Made by a program: the position numbers and the translations under genes
The notes under the pieces: generated by a model
What the model was told of the DNA's origin: nothing
Seen by the model: only the letters and a program-made list of their open reading frames with translations
Database searches by the model: none
In this document: in pieces, positions 1-11,084 of the stretch
How the letters are laid out: each line of letters begins with the position of its first letter
Numbering within the stretch: position 1 is the first letter of the stretch
Assembly: GCA_009667805.1 (NCBI GenBank)
Contig: CM019063.1
Span: forward strand, 88,253,877 to 88,317,876
Length of the DNA: 64,000 bases
Reading direction: 5' to 3'
DNA from: Leptobrachium leishanense
Lineage: Eukaryota > Chordata > Amphibia > Anura > Megophryidae

Positions 1-377
1 AGCTCCATTTTCTGCAAAGGATGACATCAGGATTAGGGATGAGCTGTTCAGTTCGATGTGTTCGGAGTTCGATTCGAATATCGCCAGTTCGTATGTTCGC
101 GAACTTCGAACATTTCTGCGTGTTCGCAGCATGTTCGCCCACAATGCACCAAAATGGACCACAATGCACTTTTCCACTGGCCTGAAGCTCGTAATTGGCT
201 ACTGCATGCCCTTGACCACAGTTTAGGTGCAAGACAGGTGCAAGACTATGCCAATCACAGCTCAGAGTCCTGATTGGGCAAATTTTGCCCAATTATGGGC
301 TCACAGAGCTAAGTCCCGCAACACACTATATAAGGCGTCCCTTGCAGCCCCAGCACATGTTTTTTGAGAGGAGATTG

Positions 378-606
378 TTAGTGTGTGTTCTCACTGCCAG
401 TCTGCCAGCAGCTATTGGGAGGGGTCTAATTTCTACAAAATATCTGGGAATTGTTCTAATCTTTGTGTTCTCACTGCCACCAGCAATTTTGGGGGTCATT
501 CATTTATACAAAATATCTGGGAATTGTTCTAATCTTTGTGTTCTCACTGCCACCAACAATTTTGGGGGTCAGTCATTTGTACAAAATATCTGGGAATTGG
601 TCTAAT
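378..606. repeat. 73-bp tandem repeat, about three units
   Basis: The phrase TTGTTCTAATCTTTGTG recurs at about 451 and 524, with a variant near 597, giving a 73-base period inside the hAT-like element. The first unit is the most diverged. The open frame across it (285-605) follows from the repeat and is not a gene. Confidence 0.8.
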
Positions 607-812
607 CTTCCACAATACCACAAAAGGGTTACGGTGTGAAGGCACTTGCTGCCACCAAAGGCACAATATTTGGCTGCACCGATGCCTATATTACCAGATT
701 CATATCATTTAAATTTTTTAGACCGCAGGGTCCAACCCTGCACTCTTCCACAATACCACAAAAGGGTTACAGTGTGACAGCACTGTTGCCGACACTAAAG
801 GCCCAATTTTAA
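607..812. repeat. Imperfect direct duplication, offset about 138 bp
   Basis: Two copies of a block beginning CTTCCACAATACCACAAAAG (about 607 and 745) lie inside the hAT-like element, separated by AT-rich sequence. They are diverged copies with no coding potential. Confidence 0.65.
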
Positions 813-1385
813 AGCACCTATTGTTACTTTCATCCAAAGCCTGCATAAGTTTCACCATAATTTAGCCAAAAAATCACTATACTTGTTCTGCGTATCCTAA
901 AATGTCTCCTTTTTTAATACAGACTGCCGCCCCAAGCAGTTGTTTATGAATAGATTAAAGGAAAACCGTTTACCGTCATTTGAAACGTCATTTTTTTGTT
1001 TTTAAATGTTTCTATACATCCTACAAATCCACCACTTCACAGGCAGGTTATGGGGACCTCCTAGGCATGATATTTGAAGGAATTTTTCATTTTTATTTTT
1101 AACCCTTATTTCATGGAAAACTCACTGTTCCTTTAAAAACTTTTTTTTTACTTTTTTTCCCTTGTTTCCTGTCCCCCAGGGCACTACCCGGACCCCCATA
1201 TACCTTTTATGGAAAATATCTTGCATATATGCCCTCTTGCAGGGCACTCTAAAAATCAAACTTTTGAGTCCCATTGACTTGCATTGAGTTCAGTTCGTGT
1301 TCGCGTTCGTACTCAAAATTTTGAAATTGTTCGAGTTCGAATGCGAACCGAACACAGGGGTGTTCGGCTCATCCCTAATCAGGAT

Positions 1386-1981
1386 GACCGGTCACCCATG
1401 TGTATCTCAACACCAAGGATGCCACTATAACCAACTTCACTTAATCGGTAACATTTCCAGTTACTATTTCAATATGTTAATCAGCAACATTCTCACTAAT
1501 CCTATCTTTGTATCATTATTTGTTACAGGGGTCTCTATTAAAAAATGATTGAGTTAAAAAAAAAAAAAAAAAATTTAAGTATATACAGGAAGTGGTTGGT
1601 CTTAAACTTTTCATATTGATGGACTGTGATCAGCATCATTAGTTACGAGTCAATTTTACTTCATATACGGTTTTTAATTTTTAAATTTGGTTACAGCGGT
1701 ATCCATGGTGTTGGATTACACATAGGTGTCCAGTCAACCTGATGTCATCAGTACTCAATGGCGTTTGGCGTGCCGGCAGCATGAGGTGGAGGGACGCACA
1801 TAGGTGGTGAGTAGGATTGCCTATATATTGTTGTGAATTCATATGTTTTTATCCTGAAGAACGTTTGTGGTGAGCAAACTGAAATGTTGATCAAATAAAG
1901 CATATCTAATAATGAGGAAGACCTAAGAATGCCGTTTGTTCCTGAGTGTGTATGTATGCATATATATATATATATATATAT
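1386..1981. other. Intron sequence between two hAT-like insertions
   Basis: AT-rich, no exon seen. It holds a poly-A run at about 1556-1574 and a (TA)n run at about 1959-1981. A hairpin motif at 1854-1890 (listed separately) is followed by AATAAA. Confidence 0.6.
1854..1890 (+). other. Hammerhead-like hairpin motif, diverged
   Basis: CTGAAGA (1854-1860) is followed by a GTTTG/CAAAC stem (1863-1867 with 1875-1879) and then GAAATG. AATAAA follows about 10 bases later. This is the same architecture as the better preserved copy at 44429-44462. The core departs from the hammerhead consensus, so it is probably an inactive remnant. Confidence 0.4.
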
Positions 1982-3235
1982 TAGACATGTGCGATTCGTT
2001 TCGTTACGAATCAAAATTTGTACGAATTTCCTAAAATTTGTAAATTCAGAAGCATCCGAAATGCGAAATGCTATGCTTCCGAATGTATCTGAAATACGAA
2101 ATTCCGTTAACGAATTTCGGCTCCGATTCCTAATTTCGTTACAACGGAAAAGTGACTGTTTGACCAATCAAAGGTTTTCTTCTGCTGCTGAGGGAGAGGT
2201 GGGAAAATTACCTTTTTTAATATGGGAGTGAGAGACTGGTAGTCGATGGGAGATTCAGAATCGGATGAAATAAGAATGTTCGTTAATATCGTTTTATTAT
2301 CATAATAATTACGATTATTCGTTATGATGAAATTAAATTTCCTTTTTTTAATAAATGGGAGTCACCAGTAGGGTCCGCAGGTTCAATTTGAACAGGAGCG
2401 TTGTGGGAACTCTTCATAATGAGCACAGTGGGAGTACAAACCCTGGAGGAACTCAGCACAGCACAGGAATGGTGGGAACCCCTCATAATGAGCACAGCAG
2501 AAGTACAGACCCAGGAAGTCAGCACAGCACAGGGATGGGGGGAGACCCTCATAATGAGCACAGCAGGTGTACAAACCCTGGAGGAACTCAGCACAGCACA
2601 GGGATGGTGGGAACCCCTCATAATGAGCACAGCCGAAGTACAGACCCAGGAGGAACTCAGCACAGCAAAGGGATGGTGGGAACCCCTCATAATGAGCACA
2701 GCAGGTGTACAGAGTGCAACCACACACAGTCACAAAGCAGAAGAAAACCTCTGAAATTCGTTAACTAAATTTCGTACTCTGTATTGCAACTGCAGTCACA
2801 CAGCAGAAGAAAATCCCTGGTTGGTCATCCACCAGTCGCGTTTCCATTGTTACGAAATTCAAAACCTAAATTCGTTAACGCAATTTCGTATTTCTGATTT
2901 ATAAAAAAATAATTTAAATTATGTTATTCAACTTCAGTCAGAGACAGAGGAACTAAACTAATATATATTAGATTAGTTTACGTTTCACCGAAATTCTTCA
3001 ACGGAATTTTGTATATAAAAAAAAAAAACTACCATCGACTGCCATATTAAGAAATGTATTTTTGCTTTTTAAATTCATCATAACGAATGGTCGTAATTGT
3101 TATGAAAAGTGAACGAATCTAACGAGAATTCGTATTTTGTTCGAATCCGAATTGAGTTTCGGACACGAAGTACGAAAAACTGAATAACGGCTATTACGAA
3201 ACGAAACGAAACAAATTTATTGACAGCGCACAAGC

Positions 3236-3238
<3 letters not shown>
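1982..3238. mobile_element. hAT-like non-autonomous element inserted in a TA repeat
   Basis: The ends match as imperfect inverted repeats: TAGACATGTGCG on the left, and TAGGCTTGTGCG when the right end is reversed. Both ends continue into CGTTTCGTTACG-like sequence. The outer flanks are (TA)n on both sides, so an 8-bp TSD cannot be told from the microsatellite. The subterminal TTCG/CGAA words resemble the element at 14844-16572, which does have an 8-bp TSD. A 69-bp minisatellite sits inside. No transposase is present. Confidence 0.75.
2395..2735. repeat. 69-bp minisatellite, five units
   Basis: The phrase CATAATGAGCACAG starts at about 2415, 2484, 2550, 2619 and 2688, giving a period of 69 bases with one 66-base unit. 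Both lengths are multiples of three and the units lack stops in several frames. Overlapping long open frames therefore appear on both strands; these are artefacts of the repeat. Confidence 0.9.

Positions 3239-3268
<30 letters not shown>
3239..3268. repeat. (TA)n microsatellite
   Basis: Uninterrupted TA repeat on the right flank of the hAT-like element. With the TA run ending at 1981 it marks the pre-insertion (TA)n target. Confidence 0.9.
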
Positions 3269-3273
<5 letters not shown>

Positions 3274-3544
3274 ATTGGATACTTGATATTAGAACACAAT
3301 GTCACTATACCATACATAAAAATATTTTTCAGAAATATTGCAATTATTGTGAAAATATTGCTTAGAACTAGCACTAGAGATGCCCGTTTTACTACAATGA
3401 CCAGACATTAATCATGAATCCACTGTCAACAATGTTTTCACATTGCCCCCACATTGCAGCTCCATTGCTATATGCCCCCGCATTAATCACATACTAAGAA
3501 TTACATCTTAGTATGCACCGGGCCTTAAGCTGCAGCAAAGGGAC
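3269..3544. other. AT-rich intron, nothing recognised
   Basis: No coding, RNA or repeat signature was recognised between the TA microsatellite and the L2 remnant. Confidence 0.5.
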
Positions 3545-4010
3545 TAGAGAAAGGTGTGAGAGTCACGAGGAGAACCCGGGTGTCCATGCGAGGAAGCGGC
3601 GTTTGACAGATGTGACCCTGTTCGGGCACAGAGATCTGTTACAGGCGCTTCACAAGAAAAGTCCTGCAATCCGGCATGTGAGGTGTTAATGATGGAAGAT
3701 GCCAGAAGTAGATCATGGATGGAATTTAATGAGCAAGCTGGGGTATTTTTAGTGATTATCAAGGACAGGTAGTGAGGAGCAGCGTTAGTGAGGGTTTTGT
3801 AGTTAAGAGTGAGTAGTTTGAATTTGATTCTGCTGTGGATGTGGAGCCAGTGTAGGGATTCACAGAGAGGAGCGGCAGAGACAGAGCGACGGGTAAGGTG
3901 AATGAGAAGGGCTGATGCTTTTAGGATGGACTGCAGGTGGAGAGGTGGGAGAGAGGAAGGTCAGTTACTAGGTTATTGCAGTAGTCTAAGCGCAAAATTG
4001 TAAGAGAATG
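3545..4010 (-). pseudogene. L2-clade LINE remnant, C-terminal part of reverse-transcriptase ORF
   Basis: Reading the minus strand gives RLDYCNNLVT, then SLHWLHIHSRIKFKLLTLNY followed by KTLTNAAPHYLSL. This order (LDYCN, SLHWLP-like, RI-FK-L-L--K-L) is typical of the region after the reverse-transcriptase core in L2-like LINEs. The frame is broken in several places and the 5' part is missing, so it is a 5'-truncated dead copy. Family assignment rests on motif recognition alone. Confidence 0.7.
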
Positions 4011-5093
4011 GATAAGCTGTGTTTATTTACCTTTACAGCTTTGAGGAAGTGATTAGCTGGAATGGTTGTCTGGAGAAAAGAGGGTAGGTTAACCGGAAGC
4101 TTCCTCTTGAATGATGGAATGAAAGTACTCTACGTTGTTTTTAAAAGTCTTTGTTGTTTTAGAATGTTGAGCATATTTGATTCTCCGTAACAGTAACTGT
4201 TACATTTATTGGTTGATAATATTTTATGGACGTAACTTTATTTTAAGATAATTGTTTATTATATTGCAGTGGAGCGTTGTGCAATAGAAAGATGCTAAAG
4301 TGCATTAAACGAAAACTCCAGGGTAGATGAGAAATTTGAATCTCAAAACATGCTGGTTATTCTAAACATTAATTGGACACTTGATAGTTAATCTTGTGTA
4401 CAGTACTCTATCTCAATTCTCTTTGTGTACTATGCAGTCTTCTGTATCTTTATGAGACCTCTAGAGATGTATTTATAAGAGATCGGTAATTAGCCATGTA
4501 CAGTATTCTGTCATGTTGTGCTAACTCATCAAGGGATTTTCCATAATATACGACTATACATTTACTGGTTTTATATAAATTCTTTGAACCTTAACAAGTA
4601 ACCCTAAAATTTACGACAGTCCTATGTTCGGTCATTAAAAGTACAGTATATCCACAGATCTACTTATAATGTAAATATTAAAAATTCTTAATTTTTTTAA
4701 TGAGTGAAAGCTATTACGAAGTTATAAATAAATCAAACCAGACATCAGAACTTAAAAACAGTTTAAAGCGACACTCTAGGCGCCGTGATCACTCAAAGTG
4801 CATGGATTCTTCACAATGACATGCGTGCCCTCTCCGTCTTTCCCCAGTGGAAAAATGGGGGATACAGCTTTTATCTAGCGCTGATCTAGCCCTTCACTTG
4901 CAGGGGATTAGTCACAGACAGCAGTGGAGAATGAGATAAGTGAGTGATGGTCTCGGTTTCTTTAATATCAGGGATTTTGTTTAAGCAAGTGGAACTCCAT
5001 CTGCCTTCTTTCAGCCAATGATTCTCAATGTGTTTTGCATTAAGGACCATTGCATTGGCTGCCCACCCCCCTTTCCCCATCTCCTTTTTTTAA
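4011..5093. other. Intron; possible MITE end near 4770
   Basis: Mostly AT-rich with no coding signal. From about 4757 the words TTTAAAGCGACACTCTAGGC resemble one end of a common amphibian DNA-element repeat, but I cannot find the partner end and do not call it. Confidence 0.4.
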
Positions 5094-5833
5094 CCCTTTC
5101 GCTGCTGAGGCTTTTCACACCTCTGTGCTGAGGTCATTTTTACCGCTTTCGCTCCTCTTGTTTAACCGCGTTTTGTAGCCATATTTTGATATATGACCCA
5201 GACATATTATATATCATTCTTTCCGGCGGACTCCACATATTCATAATATGTCCTTATTATATGTATACGTTATGTCATATCTGTATATTATAACAAAAAA
5301 TGCAATAAAATTTGAATCTTCAATAATTTATTTTTTTCCACATTTTAACATGCGATCGTTTGCGGTTATATTTTGTATGGGGTGCGCTTGTTAAAAAAAT
5401 TAGAAATGGGGACCCGTTACATTTTTTTGGGGGAAAATGTTGCTATTTTTAACAAACGCACCGCATACAAAAATCGTTAGTGCAGCATTATTGTTCACAT
5501 TATAATTGAAATGGGAACAATATTGCTGCATTAACAAAACAAAAACAAACAAAAAACTTGTTTATTTTTTTTTTTTAGAATTTTTTAAAATATACTTTTA
5601 TTTTTATTTTTAATTTTTATTTTTTTAGGTGCACATGCGGGGGGGGCGCCTGAATTAGATGTCATAGCGCCGCCGCGATGACATCTAATTGCTCCGCCGG
5701 GGTCCCGAGTGCTGGGCTGACATCCAAGATCCGGCGGATTGCTTCCTCCTGTGCATGGACGCGCTCAACGCGTCCATAGCACAGGAGAACCACTTGGCTG
5801 GACGCGCTGAGCACGTCCATAGCAGCCAAGTGG
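5094..5833. mobile_element. TTAA-flanked (piggyBac-like) MITE
   Basis: TTAA stands at both edges (5090-5093 and 5834-5837). The ends are similar inverted repeats: CCCTTTCGCTGCTGAGG on the left, and CCACTTGGCTGCTATGG when the right end is reversed. A TTAA target duplication is characteristic of piggyBac. The right part holds GC-rich hairpins built on ATGACATCTAATT and GGACGCGCT words. It is the same family, in opposite orientation, as 35182-36416. No transposase is present. Confidence 0.75.
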
Positions 5834-5837
5834 TTAA

Positions 5838-6604
5838 ACATAGCCGATCCCTGTAAAATTTTATTTTTTAAAAAAATAAATAAGGATGGACGTCAACATG
5901 GAGATTGCTTATACTGCCACTGATCAACATCAAATAAAATAAATTAAATAAATGCTGATAAGTACTACCCTTCGATAATTGCATGAACATATATGAAACC
6001 CACACTGTGATGTCAGTAATGTTTATAATCAAAATAGATTCTTTAATTCTATGCATGAATAAAATTAGTAAGCTTCTCAAAAGTTTGCAGATTCAATTAA
6101 TCAACAAACCAGATTTAAATCAAAGAAAATATTCATAAATATATTACTTCTAAAAAACCATTTTATATTTCCTGAGCTGCCAGCAGGCACACTGTAAAAT
6201 GTGATTAATTTATTTAGAGCTAAGCAGGGGTCTTGTACAACCTATTCCAAATCAGGAAGGAGCATGACCGTTAAGGTGTGATGCTGTAAAATAAATAAAT
6301 ATACATACATTATACATATATAATAATAGACTTATTTTTGGTTTTGCCCATTGTCAGTGGCCGATATTCAGCCAATTCCTGATATCTGTATCAGCTTTTT
6401 ATTCGATTTGGGGCTTCTCCCACAGCAGGCTTACAACTTTGTTGACAACTCTTGCTGCTGGACTTCCCCTGGCCACTGACGGCATTGCGAATAAGCGTGA
6501 TGACAACAGAAATGGGGCTTCTCTCTCACCTGGCAGGGAATTCCCTATACAGGAGATACAGGGGTCTGTTGATCCCTTGTATTTCTGGTACCTATTTCTC
6601 ACAA
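5838..6604. other. Intron, nothing recognised
   Basis: AT-rich sequence without a recognisable exon, RNA gene or element end. Confidence 0.5.
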
Positions 6605-6740
6605 CAGGGGTTGGCAAACTTAGCCCTCCAGATCTTTTGGAACTACATTTCACAAGAGGCTCTAAGAACCTAATGAGTAGCTGAACATCCTGGCAGATGT
6701 AGTTCCAAAACATCTGGAAGGCCAAAGTTGCCAACCCCTT
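6605..6740. mobile_element. Short hAT-type MITE (CAGGGGTTGGCAA ends)
   Basis: The left end CAGGGGTTGGCAAACTTAGC and the reversed right end AAGGGGTTGGCAACTTTGG are long inverted repeats. Both continue into the CCAGAT-TTTTGGAACTACAT block seen in a widespread hAT MITE type. Flanking 8-mers do not match, so the TSD has decayed or the edges are off by a few bases. Confidence 0.7.
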
Positions 6741-6769
6741 ACGTACAGGGTCATATGAAGTGTCATTGC

Positions 6770-7245
6770 AAGAAGTCTCTTTATTGATTTTTTTAGAGGT
6801 AATTTTTCCGACTTTTTAAAATGACCTTTTTTTCCTGTAACTTGCGTTTTTTATTACTATTCATAGGACTTTATATATTATTTCCATGCATTTTCATGCA
6901 GTAGTTTTTTTTGCAATGCTTTTTTTTAACCCCTATTCTGCGGCTAGTTGGCTTTCGTCGGATCGATACGGCGGGTTGTTCCGCGGATCATCAGATGCAT
7001 TTAGCGATTTTTCAGCTGGTTATGTGATCGATTCGGCAGGTATGCGGCGGTTTGCGGATGCGGTGGGCAGTTTTTCGGATCGATTTGGCGGTTTTGCTTC
7101 TTTCAGCGGTTTTGCAGCGGTTTGAAAAGGAGTTCAGTCGGTCGATTCGCCGCACTTCGGGGTCCCTGCGGTGAATGCTGAATTCACCGCAGGGTCGGCG
7201 AATTTAACTCGCTTAAGTGACATTTCAGTGCTCTCTGAATAACCC
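6770..7245 (-). mobile_element. Partial copy of the CAGGGTTATTC MITE family, reverse orientation
   Basis: Compared with the full copy at 17132-18059 this is its left half reversed. It runs through the T-rich internal block, the CpG-rich GCGG/TCGG segment and ACCGCAGGGTC, ending in CTCTGAATAACCCCTTA, which is the reversed terminal repeat. The far end is missing. The open frame at 6886-7125 is chance. Confidence 0.7.
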
Positions 7246-8356
7246 CTTAGATTTTATACTACAGATGCATTTATTTATGCTTTGGTTGAAGTGAAGATAG
7301 GGATAAATAAAACATGTAAACTTCTCTGGCTCTTACAAACGAGGAACCGGATCAATAATCTACTCTATTTCCACACTAACGTGTGCATAGAGATCAAGGA
7401 TATATATGAAGAAGTAGCAAACAAGACCCCTTCCTCTCCTGGGCCTGAAAATATGAAATTAAACTGGATAAATGATGGGTTTGTAAACATTACTTTGATA
7501 CCGTTTCACATTCACACACACAGTTACCCGTATGACAAAGTAACACTTCTTTCATACATAAATAATTATGTTCAATTAAGATTTAATAAATTGAAGAAAT
7601 GAAATGTATTCCAGCAAAGGTTAGTCAGGTTATTAGAATCCGAAAACGCACATTGAAAGCAACACATGAATGATCATTGAGGAATCTCCATACAATAAAG
7701 GTTAAACATGGATAGAACACGGCAAGAACAAAACAGCTTTAGCGATGATATTTGCTTTTCATATCACAGCTGTAACCTTTGACTGCATCTTCTTACTCAG
7801 GCTTTTTACTTATTTATCACAAATGTCTGCAGGGAACTTTAAATGCGAGAGCGAGAATATAAACAGTTTGATTCAATTTCCTTCCCCCTATCCAATTTAC
7901 CATACAGTGTCCTATAAATATTGCTAATAGTAGGGAAGATCAATATGGAATTACGTTCTTAAACAGATTAACAGGAACTGGGGTCGGGCTATTTGTGAGA
8001 CCCTTGAGTTGCTATTGTCTTGAAATGCTCACTAACCTTATAGACTTTCTGCTTTCCATTTTCTAACTACTTATTTACATGATGGCTTCATTTCTCTCTC
8101 TTTACAGATGAGATTGATATTTTTAGCTTTCACTTACATTAACAATGCACATTCCTAGCTATAAAAAATGTGGCTAATAACTAATATAAACACAACACAG
8201 CAGTGGTTTATGTGTGTAGAATTGCATAATGACTGTATATTATCTCATTTAAATCTGTGATATATAGGAACAGAAGAATCGAGAGAGAGAGAATTTTAGA
8301 TACTACTGGCACTGGCATATTGCAATTTGTGATATGACATGCATACTATCTATAAG
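7246..8356. other. Intron, nothing recognised
   Basis: About 1.1 kb of AT-rich sequence. The 106-codon frame at 7282-7602 resembles no family I recognise and has no exon-like boundaries. Confidence 0.5.
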
Positions 8357-8705
8357 AGTTATTCAGAGAGCAGAGAAATGTCACCAAGAATTCAATGCTC
8401 TCTCATACCCTGCACTTCAATCAAATTCCTGACCCTGCAGAGAATCCAGTATCCGCCGCAGAGTCCATGAATTGCAGGGAAAAGCCGCCGAACGTATCCA
8501 AAAAAATTTGCCGAAAATCCACCAATAACACGCCGATATGATCTGAAAATATCGGATCACTTCGAACAGCCGCAGAAAATCTGCCGAATGTACCCGACGA
8601 TCTGCCGCAAACCCGCCGAATGTGTCGAAAAAAACCGATGATCCACCGCACACAGCGCCGACCAGCCGCCGGAAAACGCTGACAGACTGACGAATGGGGG
8701 ATCAT
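8357..8705 (+). mobile_element. Partial CAGGGTTATTC-family MITE
   Basis: Begins GAGTTATTCAGAGAGCAG (decayed terminal repeat), continues through CCCTGCACTTC and GACCCTGC, and ends in the CCGCCGG-rich interior characteristic of the family. The right half is absent. Confidence 0.65.
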
Positions 8706-9239
8706 GTCTTACCCAGAGTTCCTTGCTGCATATGGGGAACGCTAGCTTTAGCTAGAAGGAGGTGATAGGGCCCATTATATGATATGACAGCTTATATTCA
8801 TCTGAATGACTTTAGTTTTTTATTTATTTTTTAATACGTAATGACTGGAAGCTCATAGCAGATTTGAAGTCTGTCGTTGAACTACTACAACTCTTGTTAT
8901 GCTCATCCATCTAACCCCTGTTGCTAATAAGTAATTAAGCAATACTGATTTGCATATGAAACAAGGAGTTTTATAATGTGCTTCCTAAGCAGAGTAATTA
9001 GAAAGTTATTTATAATGACAACGGTCTGCCATGATATAATGTTGCTTCTATTCATCAGCATCAGCGGGGATTTTCAGAACGAACATTGTTGTGAGAATTA
9101 ATGTCGTGAATATGAATTGTTAGAGAAAAGCAAATGCTGCATTGACGGAAATGCTATGAATCAAAGGATTCCTCGGTATTTATGGCATCCAGGTATAATT
9201 AAGTCCCATGCAAAATGACGAAGAATCATATACACTTAC
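8706..9239. other. Intron immediately 3' of the EDIL3 exon (minus-strand sense)
   Basis: No element ends or exon seen. In gene orientation it starts with the donor GTAAGT at 9234-9239. Confidence 0.6.
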
Positions 9240-9353
9240 TGTATTGGCAGTTTCTTCCCATGTATTCACCGGGGCATTCACATGTGTAATTGGCAACAAG
9301 ATCTGTACATATTCCCCCATTCTTGCAAGGTTCAGTTTCACATTCATTTACAT
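9240..9353 (-). CDS. EDIL3: EDIL3 (DEL1) exon: third, calcium-binding EGF-like repeat (partial gene)
   Basis: On the minus strand a 114-base exon reads [14 protein letters not shown], then TDLVANYT, then [14 protein letters not shown]. This is a complete EGF-like module with six cysteines and the N-E-C start of the calcium-binding subclass. The first D is completed from the upstream exon. The segment from CKNGGIC to MGRNCQY is close to EDIL3 as I remember it. Splice sites are clean: a T-rich tract plus CTACAG before the exon, and GTAAGT after it. Two bases of a split codon begin the exon and one ends it, so it is a symmetric phase-1 exon, usual for EGF modules. EDIL3 is a secreted matrix glycoprotein of endothelium and embryo, with three EGF repeats and two discoidin domains. 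It binds integrins through an RGD in its second EGF repeat, which this exon does not encode. The paralogue MFGE8 fits less well. The neighbouring exons lie outside the window or were not seen. Confidence 0.93.
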
Positions 9354-9497
9354 CTGTAGAGAAAAAAAAATAGTTGCTCAATGCTTCTATTTAGAGACAT
9401 TTCTTACTACATATAACATTTACAACATCCATTATTTTGTTCTATGCGTGTTATGTTTTAATTAATGATTAAAGGCTTTTCGATATGTATACACAAT
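9354..9497. other. Intron immediately upstream of the EDIL3 exon
   Basis: In minus-strand sense it ends in a run of nine T and CTCTACAG, a standard polypyrimidine tract and acceptor. Only about 140 bases separate the acceptor from a 735-bp MITE. Confidence 0.7.
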
Positions 9498-10232
9498 GGG
9501 GGCTATTACATTGTTTATGCAAAAACGCACGCGCAACGCGTGAATTTTTGTGCGAAGCGTTAAATGTTAATGCGCGTAAATCAACGCTGGTATTAGAATC
9601 CTCGCTCAATTTTTCATCCATCAAAAAATAACGTTCGTATAACGGACGTGCAAAAACGCGCGCACAGTAACGCGCAGAAATCAGTGTGCGGATTGTTTTT
9701 TTCACACGATTCAGCCAATCAGAATTAAGAACCACAATTATCTCACTTTAAGTTTCTGCACCTGTCAAAGTCAATCTGCGCATATATGCGGTATGAAAAA
9801 AAAGCAGGGAACAACTTCTCAAATTTATTGGTTTGGTATGCGTAGAATGTGTAACTATACTTTACTGCGTATTTTATTTCTGGGCTGGTGTATTTGATTT
9901 CGGCCAGGTTGATGGAATTTGCCATTAACACCAGCTTTTAGGAGTTGCTAAAATTATGCACGCAAAGGCTGTGCGTTACAAACTGCGCATAGATTGTAAT
10001 ACCATCTGCGTACCAGCGCACAAACGCATTTGCGCTCACAATGTTAGTATAGGACGCGTGCAGTACAGTACGCTTGCAAAGGGTTCGTGCAGGTTCACCC
10101 GCATTAGACGACTGCGTGCGTTTGTTGTGCTGACATTGTAATACAACGTTCAGTGCCAAGGGTTTGGCCCCTCGCGTTAATGCATTTTTGCGCCGGCGCG
10201 TTAATGTTTGCGTGAAGAATGTAATAGGGCCC
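9498..10232. mobile_element. CpG-rich MITE with 3-bp AAT flanks beside the EDIL3 exon
   Basis: The terminal repeats are GGGGGCTATTACATTGTTTA on the left and, reversed, GGGCCCTATTACATTCTTCA on the right. AAT stands on both sides (9495-9497, 10233-10235). The interior is unusually rich in GCGC/CGCG words compared with the surrounding AT-rich intron. A 3-bp duplication suggests a PIF/Harbinger-like element, although the usual target is TAA or TTA. No transposase is present. Open frames in it (9469-9735, 9938-10234) are chance. Confidence 0.75.
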
Positions 10233-10235
10233 AAT

Positions 10236-10873
10236 ATCTATTATCCACAAAAATCATGATTAAAATAGTGAAAAAAGGGAAAATTATCAGATATTAAAAA
10301 GGTGAAATTTTGGCTACGTTGAACACAAATCAGAAACGCAAATACTGTATGTTGGGAGTCTATCAAAGGTTAATCTATGCAAAGCATGGTTGGCTTCTCT
10401 CGAGCTGGACATGCATTTTTCATAATGGTGCTCCTGAGACCAATACACACAGTATTGTTATAACATTTTAAATACACCGAATTTTGTAATAAATAATGTG
10501 GAATTAGCTACAAAATAAGATCCTAAAATGCATAAGCTTGCCATATTGTCAATGTACTTCACAATGGCAGGTCTTGTCCTTCCTAACCTAATGACTGCTC
10601 TTACTTGGGTTTAATTTATGCACATAAATGGGAGGCGGAACAAATAATCCTGCTATAATGAAAAAATGCATCTTGGGTCTGGGACTGAATATTTTGGTGG
10701 ACCTTTGTGACATCCCTTTCTGCTCCATTAGGCCTATGCCATATACTTTGCACCTTCCTTTGTTCTTCTGTCCCATTCTTATCACTTTCCATTGTCTCTC
10801 TGCTCAGTTTTCCTTTTGTACATGCAAACAAGAAACACATTTTGATACTGTTTCATGATTCACAATTACATTA
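10236..10873. other. Intron, nothing recognised
   Basis: No element termini or exon recognised. Overlapping short frames on both strands at 10588-10858 look like chance. Confidence 0.5.
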
Positions 10874-11060
10874 GAGTTTATTCAGAGAGCACCGAAATTT
10901 CAGTGCAATTTGGTTCGACACACTTCTGCAATTTCAGTTTGCCGACCCTGTGGTGAATTCACTATTCATTGCAGGGTCCCCGAAGTGTGCCGAACAAAGA
11001 GGTGCCGAAGCTCGTACGCCACCAAAACCAGCCGATGAGCCACCGATGAGCCTCCAAATG
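10874..11060 (+). mobile_element. Partial CAGGGTTATTC-family MITE
   Basis: Starts at TTTATTCAGAGAGCACCGAA, includes the GACCCTGTGGTGAATTC and GCAGGGTCCCCGAA blocks shared with 17132-18059, and breaks off in CCGATGAGCC repeats. Confidence 0.65.
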
Positions 11061-11084
11061 GAGCAAACTGACCATCGAGGCAAC

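Larger units (their letters stand above)
34..1377. mobile_element. hAT-like non-autonomous DNA transposon with perfect 8-bp TSD
   Basis: Both ends carry the inverted terminal repeat TAGGGATGAGC, and the element is flanked by a perfect 8-bp target duplication ATCAGGAT (26-33 and 1378-1385). An 8-bp duplication with short TIRs is the hallmark of the hAT superfamily. Near both ends the sequence is rich in GTTCG/CGAAC words. No transposase coding sequence is visible, so it depends on an enzyme supplied elsewhere. The perfect TSD suggests a fairly young insertion. Its interior carries two small tandem duplications. Confidence 0.9.

Noticed and set aside
2322..2768. Four overlapping open frames of 116-137 codons on both strands
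   Set aside because: The 69-bp tandem unit is a multiple of three without stops, so all are repeat artefacts.
7282..7602. 106-codon plus-strand frame
   Set aside because: No family resemblance, no splice signals and ordinary AT-rich intron composition.
10390..10450. Possible second EDIL3 exon on the minus strand
   Set aside because: Short cysteine-poor reading with stops and no EGF spacing.
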